A stretch of 8,627 bases of DNA from Fidelibacterota bacterium (GTDB lineage: Bacteria > Fidelibacterota > Fidelibacteria > Fidelibacterales > Fidelibacteraceae), in NCBI GenBank assembly GCA_016937825.1, contig JAFGVT010000007.1, forward strand, positions 1 to 8,627, read 5' to 3'. Every line of letters starts with the position of its first letter. Within the stretch, counting starts at the first letter, position 1. A model generated the notes under the pieces. It did not search any database and had not been told where the DNA came from. It saw only the letters and a program-made list of their open reading frames with translations. Shown here one piece after another: positions 1 through 4,872 of this stretch. A program made the position numbers and the translations under genes.

Positions 1-464
1 CCGAGGTCAATGAAAAGGTCGTACACCGCATTGGTCACTTCATCGATCCTGCGGTCCTTCCGGTCGATCTTATTGATGACCAGGATAACCGGAAGGGAGC
101 GTTCCAGGGATTTTTTCAGGACAAAACGGGTTTGCGGCAGCGGTCCCTCGGAGGCGTCAACGAGAAGCAGGACGCCGTCGATCATGTTCAGACTGCGTTC
201 GACCTCGCCGCCGAAGTCCGCATGTCCCGGGGTGTCAACGATATTGATCTTGGTGTCATGGTATTGGATCGCGGTGTTCTTGGCCGAGATCGTGATGCCT
301 CGTTCACGCTCCAGATCCATGGTATCCATGATACGAGTGCCCATATCCTGATTCATGCGGAAGGTCCCGCTCTGCCGGAGCATACCGTCGATCAGTGTGG
401 TTTTCCCATGGTCCACATGGGCAATGATCGCAATATTCCGTATCGTATTCTTTTTCACGTTCAT
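1..464 (-). CDS. typA: GTP-binding protein TypA/BipA, N-terminal part (cut by window edge)
   Basis: TypA/BipA is a translational GTPase of the EF-G type that binds ribosomes and is linked to 50S assembly and stress or cold adaptation. The 154 codons present hold the GTPase core: P-loop AHVDHGKTT (residues 15-23), switch I RGITI (55-59), DTPGH (77-81) and NKID (131-134). The stretches QSGTF (31-35), AKNTAI (61-66) and DFGGEVER (83-90) are typical of TypA rather than LepA or EF-G. The family is about 600 residues long, so roughly three quarters of the gene lies beyond base 1. The ATG at 462-464 directly abuts a GAAAGG Shine-Dalgarno-like sequence (465-470), leaving no spacing. The GTG at 456-458 (codon 3) sits 6 bases from it and gives VKKNTIRNIAI, so GTG may be the true start. 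I found no convincing promoter upstream. The family call is firm; the start codon is uncertain. Confidence 0.93.
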   Translation of the reverse strand, partial: MNVKKNTIRNIAIIAHVDHGKTTLIDGMLRQSGTFRMNQDMGTRIMDTMDLERERGITISAKNTAIQYHDTKINIVDTPGHADFGGEVERSLNMIDGVLLLVDASEGPLPQTRFVLKKSLERSLPVILVINKIDRKDRRIDEVTNAVYDLFIDL

Positions 465-533
465 CCTTTCAGATATCGGGGGAATATAGAGGGTTTATTC
501 CTAAAGTGTGAGGAAAATAATTATTAATTCTAA

Positions 534-590
534 GCCGGAAAACAGCCGGTTCCGGCCTGTGGTCCGAGAGCCGGCCAAATGTCCGGCCTG
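534..590. repeat. Cluster of CCGG inverted repeats upstream of typA
   Basis: Five CCGG tetramers lie within 52 bases, at 535, 546, 552, 571 and 583. They form alternating GCCGG (534, 545, 570) and CCGGC (552, 571, 583) arms that can pair in several mutually exclusive ways: 545-549 with 552-556, 552-556 with 570-574, or 570-574 with 583-587. The nonamer TCCGGCCTG occurs twice, at 551 and 582. The cluster could be overlapping terminators of the tRNA transcript, a leader structure of typA, or a small dispersed palindrome. The sequence shows the repeats; their role is not known. Confidence 0.5.
539..559 (-). terminator. Possible intrinsic terminator in the CCGG cluster
   Basis: Read on the minus strand, CAGGCCGG-AA-CCGGCTG folds into a short GC-rich stem with one bulged G and is followed at once by TTTTCC. 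It could stop transcripts coming from the aminotransferase and tRNA-Gly(CCC) before typA. The stem is short, the loop tight and the T run only four bases, so this is a weak call. Confidence 0.3.
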
Positions 591-655
591 CGGATTGTGC
601 CGATCCATGCACGGCGGGAAATATTTTGTGAGGTCAGGATAAAAGAAAAGACAGG

Positions 656-688
656 AAAAATCCGCCGGGGATCATGCCGGTTTCCGAT
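656..688 (-). terminator. Possible intrinsic terminator just after tRNA-Gly(CCC)
   Basis: Starting 13 bases after the tRNA 3' end, the minus strand reads ATCG, then CCGG-CATGATCC-CCGG, then CGGAT, followed by TTTT. The inner 4-bp stem is perfect; the outer ATCG/CGGAT arms pair with a bulge across an internal loop. The position right behind a tRNA and the run of T support termination, but the stem is imperfect. Confidence 0.35.
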
Positions 689-700
689 TTGTACAATGAG

Positions 701-771
701 AGCGGGTGAAGGGAATCGAACCCTCGTATTTAGCTTGGGAAGCTAATGTTCTGCCATTGAACTACACCCGC
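701..771 (-). tRNA. tRNA-Gly (anticodon CCC)
   Basis: The minus strand folds as a 71-nt cloverleaf. The acceptor stem is GCGGGTG/CACCCGC, the D arm is GTTCAATGGCAGAAC, and the anticodon stem TTAGC/GCTAA closes loop TTCCCAA with anticodon CCC at 737-739. The T arm is AGGG-TTCGATT-CCCT type, and the discriminator base at 701 is U. The sequence closely follows E. coli glyU as I remember it and reads GGG codons. The 3' CCA is not encoded (CTC follows), so it must be added by nucleotidyltransferase. The 5' end is only 8 bases past the aminotransferase stop codon, leaving no room for a separate promoter in the gap, so co-transcription with that gene followed by RNase P processing is likely. Confidence 0.95.
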
Positions 772-779
772 CAGAAATA

Positions 780-1973
780 TCAATGATACCGTTTTTTTAC
801 AAATTTCCGGATCTTGTCGTAAGCCTGTTCAAGCAAGGCTTCGTTTGGCAGAAAAACGATCCGAAGATGTTTCGTCCCCGGTTTCTGCCCGAATCCGCTG
901 CCATGAACCGTAACGACGCCCGTTTCGCGGATCAGGTCCTTGACGAAATCCTCGTCCCTGTCGGGAATGTTCAGGGTGGGGAAGGCATAGAATGCGCCCC
1001 GCGGGACCTTGCAGTCGAATTCTTCCATGTCATTCAGCATGGACACCGTAATATCGCGGCGAAGGGTCAGCGCATCCAGCATGCTCCCGATATGGTCCTG
1101 GGGGCCTTCGAGGGCCGCTTTGACCGCATACTGAACCGGATGGTTCGCGCTTAGCCGCGCGCGTGCCATTTTGTTGACCCCTTCGATATAATCCTTCATC
1201 AATTCCTCCGGTCCGCTGAAAATTGCCCAGCCGATCCGGAAACCGGGAACGATATAGGATTTGGACAATCCGTTGAAGGTCACAACAGGGATATCATCGC
1301 AGAGACTTGCCATGGAGGTGTAGCTGACATTGTCAAACAATAATTTATCATAGATCTCGTCACTGAAAACAACAAGATCGTATTTACGCGCCAATTCGAT
1401 GATCTCCAGCAGCGTTTCTTTGGGGTAGACGGCCCCGGTGGGGTTGTTCGGATTGATCACCACGATCGCGCGGGTCCTGGCGTTGATCCGGCTTTCGATA
1501 TCGGCGACATCGAGGTTCCAGTTGTCGTCCTCATTCAGGAAATAGGGATTGACCTCGGCGTTGATCTTGGCAAGAATGGACGCATACAGGGGGTATCCGG
1601 GTTGGGGAAGCAGGACGTTCTCACCGGGTTCGAGCAAGCCGGTCAGGCATAGTTCGATGGCCTCGCTGGCACCGTTCGTGATAATGATATCCCGGATGTC
1701 CCTGATGCCGTTACGTTCCGCCTGCCGCCGGACGGCCGTGCGCGCTTCCTCCGTTCCGGGAGAGGGGGAGTAGCCGTTATGATTGTCAAGCATAGCCCGG
1801 TACACCGCATCGATCATGTGCCGCGGAGGCTGAAAATCAAATATATTGGGATCGCCGATGTTCAGGAAGAACATTTCCATGCCGGTCGCTTTAACCTTAT
1901 TGGCGAGCCCCACGACCTCGCGGATCGCATAGCGGATATTTTCAACACGGGAAGCAGGGATGATCTTATGCAT
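780..1973 (-). CDS. alaA: Alanine aminotransferase-like PLP enzyme (AlaA family, class I/II)
   Basis: A fold-type I, pyridoxal-phosphate-dependent aminotransferase of 397 residues, the usual family length. By family it most likely moves the amino group between glutamate and pyruvate to make alanine in the cytoplasm. Visible signatures, numbered from the ATG at 1971-1973, are LNIGDPN (37-43), GYSPSPG (67-73), NPNNPTG (174-180), SDEIY with PLP-binding Asp205 and Tyr208, NGLSKSY with the Schiff-base Lys238, GFRIGW (Arg246), and substrate-carboxylate Arg371 in HLRIVFLP. The INPNNPTGAVY, DEIYDK, TFNGLSK and YIEG stretches match E. coli AlaA closely. A longer frame begins at TTG 1983-1985, but that codon overlaps the GAGGA Shine-Dalgarno site at 1979-1983, which lies 5 bases from the ATG, so the ATG is the start. 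It has its own promoter and is followed at 8 bases by tRNA-Gly(CCC). The PLP family is certain; substrate is inferred from similarity. Confidence 0.9.
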   Translation of the reverse strand: MHKIIPASRVENIRYAIREVVGLANKVKATGMEMFFLNIGDPNIFDFQPPRHMIDAVYRAMLDNHNGYSPSPGTEEARTAVRRQAERNGIRDIRDIIITNGASEAIELCLTGLLEPGENVLLPQPGYPLYASILAKINAEVNPYFLNEDDNWNLDVADIESRINARTRAIVVINPNNPTGAVYPKETLLEIIELARKYDLVVFSDEIYDKLLFDNVSYTSMASLCDDIPVVTFNGLSKSYIVPGFRIGWAIFSGPEELMKDYIEGVNKMARARLSANHPVQYAVKAALEGPQDHIGSMLDALTLRRDITVSMLNDMEEFDCKVPRGAFYAFPTLNIPDRDEDFVKDLIRETGVVTVHGSGFGQKPGTKHLRIVFLPNEALLEQAYDKIRKFVKKRYH

Positions 1974-1997
1974 GTCTGTCCTCAAAATTTAAGGCTA

Positions 1998-2027
1998 AAT
2001 TTAATGAAACAAATCACCCGATGTCAA
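1998..2027 (-). promoter_or_regulatory. Sigma70-type promoter of the aminotransferase gene
   Basis: On the minus strand a perfect TTGACA (-35, 2022-2027) is followed after 17 bases by TTAAAT (1999-2004), or after 18 by TAAATT (1998-2003), each 4 of 6 against TATAAT. Transcription would start near 1991, giving a leader of about 18 bases that contains the GAGGA ribosome-binding site. It lies downstream of the tRNA-Gly(GCC) terminator, so the aminotransferase gene is an independent unit. Confidence 0.6.
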
Positions 2028-2087
2028 GGTAAATGCAAAATAGCTTTCGGGGAGATCATGAAACAAGGGATCCAATGAAAAACAAGG

Positions 2088-2118
2088 AAAATAAAAATAC
2101 CCTGCCGGTGGGGCAGGG
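2088..2118 (-). terminator. Intrinsic terminator after tRNA-Gly(GCC)
   Basis: On the minus strand a perfect 7-bp stem CCCTGCC/GGCAGGG (2112-2118 with 2100-2106) closes a 5-base loop and is followed by TATTTTTATTTT. It begins 5 bases after the tRNA discriminator base at 2124, so it ends a short single-tRNA transcript before the aminotransferase promoter. Confidence 0.85.
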
Positions 2119-2123
2119 CTGTG

Positions 2124-2195
2124 AGCGAGAGACGAGATTTGAACTCGCGACAACCACGTTGGCAACGTGGGGCTCTACCACTGAGCTACTCTCGC
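2124..2195 (-). tRNA. tRNA-Gly (anticodon GCC)
   Basis: The minus strand folds as a 72-nt cloverleaf. The acceptor stem is GCGAGAG/CTCTCGC, the D arm is GCTCAGTGGTAGAGC, and the anticodon stem CCACG/CGTGG closes loop TTGCCAA with anticodon GCC at 2161-2163. The T arm is GCGAG-TTCAAAT-CTCGT with one G-U pair, and the discriminator base at 2124 is U. It reads GGC and GGU codons. CCA is not encoded (CAC follows). It has a promoter 18 bases upstream and a strong terminator 5 bases downstream, so it is a complete single-gene unit. It is the second glycine tRNA in 1.5 kb, with a body clearly different from the CCC isoacceptor. Confidence 0.96.
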
Positions 2196-2212
2196 ATGAT
2201 AAAAAGCCAAAA

Positions 2213-2241
2213 ATAATAAAGCGAAAAAACCTGATATGCAA
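2213..2241 (-). promoter_or_regulatory. Sigma70-type promoter of tRNA-Gly(GCC)
   Basis: The minus strand shows TTGCAT (2236-2241), a 17-base spacer, and TATTAT (2213-2218, 5 of 6 against TATAAT). The start point would be near 2206, about 10 bases before the mature tRNA 5' end at 2195, leaving a short leader for RNase P to remove. It lies in the divergent region shared with dsbD, whose own promoter must read the other way from about 2240-2290; for that one I see only AT-rich sequence such as TAATAT at 2275-2280 without a clear -35. Confidence 0.65.
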
Positions 2242-2304
2242 TAAAAAAATGTGTTAAATGGTTGTTTTTTTATCTAATATATCTCGATAAATGAAAGGAT
2301 TCTC

Positions 2305-4071
2305 ATGAAGCGGATTTTCATCATAGTTTGTCTGCTGCTGGCCGGATTGCTGAACGGTCAGGATAACGCCGTGGTGAGGGTGCGGAATATCCCCGACATT
2401 CAGGCTGATCCGGGCAGCTCTCACGAACTGGCGCTGACCTTTGCGATCTCGGACGGGTGGCACATTAACAGCGCCGGCCCCGTCGATGACTATTCGATCC
2501 CGACGAAGATCACGCTGTCGGCGGCTGAAGGGATCCGTATTTCGGGCGTACGCTATCCCGGGGGAGAGATAAAGTCCCTTTCCTGGGGCGGAGACCTGTC
2601 CCTGTACGAAGGAGAGATCACAATACCTGTCGTAATTTCCGTTGACCCGTCCCTCTCCGAAGGAGAAAGAAGACTTGATTTCAAGCTCTCGTATCAGGCA
2701 TGCAACGATATCACCTGCCTGCCTCCCAGAACCCTGTCGTTTTCCGCCCGGCTCGTAGTCCTCCCCGAAAGCGGGGCAGAGCAGGCGGCGCCGGAAGTCC
2801 CTTCAGACAACCTTTCTCAGACAGAACAGGAAACCGAGCCTGCCCCCGATCTTGTTGAAAATGAGAAGCAGGAAACCACGCCCTTTCAGAACAAAAGCAT
2901 GCTTCTGATCCTTCTGATCGTCTTTGTGATGGGACTGGCCCTGAATTTGACCCCCTGCGTGTATCCGCTGATCCCGATCACGATGAGCTATTTCATTGCG
3001 CAAAAGGACACCCGCTCCCCGGTTCTGCTTTCGATCATGTATGTGCTGGGACTGGCGGTCACCTATTCGATCATCGGAACGCTTGCGGCATTTGGCGGGA
3101 GTATGATGGGCTCGCTTCTGGCGCACCCCGCAACGCTGATCTTTTTTTCCGTCCTGATGCTCGCCTTGTCCCTGAGCATGTTCGGACTGTATGAGTTCCG
3201 CCTGCCGAACGCCCTGACCCAAGCGGGAGGAGGCAGCCGGAGCGGGGCTGCCGGTGCACTGATCATGGGCTTGACCATGGGTGTTGTGGCCGCTCCCTGC
3301 GTCGGACCTTTTATCGTCAGCCTGCTGGGTTTTGTTGCGCAGCGGGGAAGCGTTTTTATCGGATTTCTTACCTTCTTCGTGCTTGCGCTCGGACTGGGCG
3401 TTCCCTACCTTTTTCTGGGGATCTTTTCAACGAAAATTTCAAGCTTGCCCCGTTCCGGCGAATGGCTGAACGGGATCCGCATCTTTTTCGGACTTGCCCT
3501 GGTCGGAATGGCGATCTATTTCATCCTTCCGCTTTTGCCCGCTCCGCTAAAAGGTCTGATCCTGCCTGTCTTTATGATCGCCGCGGCCGTATACTATGGG
3601 GTCTTTGACAGGTCGGGGATCTCGATCCCCTGGTTTTCAAGACTGAAGGTCGTTCTGTCGATGATCGTTCTTGCCGCGGGAATCCTGATGCTGAAGCCCG
3701 TATCCGTGAACAGCTCAGCCCTTAATTGGGACACCTATTCTCCCGAAAGGATCACAGCCGCAGCCGCGGAAAACAAACCCGTGATGATCGACTTTTATGC
3801 CGACTGGTGCAATCCCTGTAAAGAATTGGAACATATTACCTTCACCGATCCCCGGGTGCGGAAGCTGCTGGGCGATGTTGTTCTTCTGAAAGTCGATGTG
3901 ACCCTGTCCACCGCAAGCTCGCAATCGATCATGGACCGCTACGGGATCGTGGGTGTCCCGACGATCGTCTTCCTTGACGATACGGGGGCGGAACGCCGGG
4001 ACCTGAGGCTGAACGGATTTGAAAAGCCGGCGGCGTTTGCAGCGCGCCTGGAAAGCATCCTTTTAAAATAA
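2305..4071 (+). CDS. dsbD: Thiol:disulfide interchange protein DsbD
   Basis: DsbD passes electrons from cytoplasmic thioredoxin across the inner membrane to periplasmic partners such as disulfide isomerases and cytochrome c maturation proteins. This 588-residue protein has all three modules. A signal peptide (about 1-19) leads into an N-terminal periplasmic domain with Cys133 and Cys138 in QACNDITCLPP. An acidic, Gln/Glu-rich linker spans about 155-195. The membrane domain (about 198-466) has around eight hydrophobic segments and the paired redox cysteines Cys218 (TPCVYP) and Cys332 (APCVGP). The C-terminal thioredoxin domain has Cys502-Asn-Pro-Cys505 and the cis-proline loop VPT (551-553). 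The N-terminal pair is C-x4-C, where E. coli DsbD has C-x5-C. The ATG is set by AAAGGA (2294-2299) at good spacing. It diverges from tRNA-Gly(GCC). No clear terminator separates it from sdhD 70 bases on, so some read-through is possible. Confidence 0.95.
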   Translation: MKRIFIIVCLLLAGLLNGQDNAVVRVRNIPDIQADPGSSHELALTFAISDGWHINSAGPVDDYSIPTKITLSAAEGIRISGVRYPGGEIKSLSWGGDLSLYEGEITIPVVISVDPSLSEGERRLDFKLSYQACNDITCLPPRTLSFSARLVVLPESGAEQAAPEVPSDNLSQTEQETEPAPDLVENEKQETTPFQNKSMLLILLIVFVMGLALNLTPCVYPLIPITMSYFIAQKDTRSPVLLSIMYVLGLAVTYSIIGTLAAFGGSMMGSLLAHPATLIFFSVLMLALSLSMFGLYEFRLPNALTQAGGGSRSGAAGALIMGLTMGVVAAPCVGPFIVSLLGFVAQRGSVFIGFLTFFVLALGLGVPYLFLGIFSTKISSLPRSGEWLNGIRIFFGLALVGMAIYFILPLLPAPLKGLILPVFMIAAAVYYGVFDRSGISIPWFSRLKVVLSMIVLAAGILMLKPVSVNSSALNWDTYSPERITAAAAENKPVMIDFYADWCNPCKELEHITFTDPRVRKLLGDVVLLKVDVTLSTASSQSIMDRYGIVGVPTIVFLDDTGAERRDLRLNGFEKPAAFAARLESILLK

Positions 4072-4104
4072 GCCGCCGCCTCCGGAAAGTCGGCAATTAA
4101 ACAT

Positions 4105-4133
4105 TTGATTCTTATTTGTTTTATCGATAAATT
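4105..4133 (+). promoter_or_regulatory. Candidate promoter of the sdh operon
   Basis: TTGATT (4105-4110), a 17-base spacer, and TAAATT (4128-4133, 4 of 6 against TATAAT) lie in the AT-rich gap after dsbD. The predicted start point, about 4140, is almost at the sdhD ATG (4142). That implies a leaderless or near-leaderless message, which fits the lack of any Shine-Dalgarno sequence there. The hexamers are imperfect in AT-rich DNA, so this is tentative. Confidence 0.4.
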
Positions 4134-4141
4134 AAAAACTT

Positions 4142-4492
4142 ATGTTAAGATTGCACTATCATAACGAAAAACTGCGATGGATCTTCCAGCGGGTTACCGG
4201 ACTTCAGTTGCTGCTCTGTGCCGGCATTCATATCTGGGTGTTCTTTTTTATTCTTGAAAGACCGCTGAGTTACGGAACGATCCATGCGGTTCTTTCCCAT
4301 CCCGTCTGGCTGGTCTTTTATTCCGTCTTCCTGTTTTTGGGGATATATCACGGACTTAGCGGATTATGGACGGTCCTGACGGACCGCAACCCCTCCAATA
4401 CGGTGAAGCGTACCTTGAAGATCATCCTGATCTCGCTGGGGGCGATCTTCATGGTTCTCGGCGAATGGAACCTGATCATGTTGAGCGTATGA
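4142..4492 (+). CDS. sdhD: Succinate dehydrogenase membrane anchor subunit, SdhD-like
   Basis: A 116-residue inner-membrane protein with three transmembrane segments (about 18-38, 53-78, 91-114), the size and layout of an Sdh cytochrome b anchor. The stretch HGLSGLWTVLTD (70-81) lines up with the E. coli SdhD segment HAWIGMWQVLTD, making His70 the probable haem b ligand and Asp81 the conserved Asp. QRVTG (16-20) resembles the quinone-site loop of the family. After Asp81 comes Arg82 where E. coli SdhD has the quinone-binding Tyr83. His30 in the first segment is an extra membrane histidine. It is the first gene of the sdh operon, and its TGA overlaps the next ATG. No Shine-Dalgarno sequence precedes the ATG (ATTAAAAACTT). 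SdhC and SdhD anchors are distant relatives; the SdhD label rests on the His-Gly-Leu-Trp-Asp pattern. Confidence 0.82.
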   Translation: MLRLHYHNEKLRWIFQRVTGLQLLLCAGIHIWVFFFILERPLSYGTIHAVLSHPVWLVFYSVFLFLGIYHGLSGLWTVLTDRNPSNTVKRTLKIILISLGAIFMVLGEWNLIMLSV

Positions 4493-4872
4493 TGAAAAAG
4501 AACAATGTACTGAACCATTACAGAATGAATCTCCAATTGGGGATGTTCGCGTTCATCATGCACCGGATAACAGGTGTTATGCTCCTGCTGTGCGGGGTCT
4601 TTTATCTTGTCTCCCTGAGCGTCATCCATTTCGGGACCGAAGCCTTTGACGCGATGCTGCTCATCTACGATCTCCCGGTCTTCCATGCTATCGGCTCGGT
4701 CTTTGTGATCGCCCTGTTTTGGCATGCCTTGAACGGTCTCAGGATCCTCATCATCGACACCCTGAATGCGGTCTACATGCAAAGAGCGCTTACGATCATT
4801 GTGATCGTGCTCTTTGCCGCGGGGACCCTCTTTTATCTTATGCATATTTTTCCCGGATGGATCAGGCTATGA
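4489..4872 (+). CDS. sdhC: Succinate dehydrogenase cytochrome b556 subunit, SdhC-like
   Basis: A 127-residue membrane anchor with three transmembrane segments (about 18-45, 61-92, 100-122). It carries both marks of the SdhC family: MHRITGV (24-30), the quinone-site loop with Arg26, and HALNGLRILIID (79-90), whose His79 is the expected haem b ligand. With SdhD it holds the catalytic subunits to the membrane and forms the quinone site. Where E. coli SdhC has Ser27 in SILHR, this protein has Phe22. The frame is open further upstream, but that part lies inside sdhD and reads as non-membrane sequence, so it was left out. Two adjacent ATGs are possible: 4489 gives a 4-base overlap with sdhD, while 4492 has a GAG (4483-4485) at better spacing. 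Its TGA overlaps the sdhA ATG. Confidence 0.87.
   Translation: MMKKNNVLNHYRMNLQLGMFAFIMHRITGVMLLLCGVFYLVSLSVIHFGTEAFDAMLLIYDLPVFHAIGSVFVIALFWHALNGLRILIIDTLNAVYMQRALTIIVIVLFAAGTLFYLMHIFPGWIRL

Larger units (their letters stand above)
465..700. other. Gene-free stretch between typA and tRNA-Gly(CCC)
   Basis: No credible open reading frame is visible in these 236 bases on either strand. The side next to typA (about 480-530) is AT-rich and would hold its promoter and leader; TATATT on the minus strand near 485 could be a -10 box, but I see no good -35. The middle (534-590) holds a cluster of CCGG palindromes, and 656-688 holds a weak terminator-like hairpin next to the tRNA; both are listed separately. 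A small RNA or an mRNA leader element cannot be excluded. Confidence 0.6.

Noticed and set aside
10..527. Plus-strand open frames of 113 and 131 codons opposite typA
   Set aside because: They lie antisense to a clear TypA GTPase core, show no family features and have biased, low-complexity composition.
2056..2257. Short open frames across tRNA-Gly(GCC) on both strands
   Set aside because: They are accidental frames running through a tRNA gene and its terminator.
4072..4095. Possible terminator after dsbD (GCCG...CGGC)
   Set aside because: The stem is only 4 bp with a 12-base loop and no T run follows, so it is not convincing.
4366..4488. A 41-codon N-terminal extension of SdhC
   Set aside because: It overlaps sdhD out of frame, is charged and non-membrane, and the ATG at 4489 gives a standard SdhC length.
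4719..4868. A 50-codon N-terminal extension of SdhA
   Set aside because: It lies inside sdhC in another frame and reads as unstructured His/Arg/Cys-rich sequence; the ATG at 4869 gives the normal SdhA start and an ATGA overlap.
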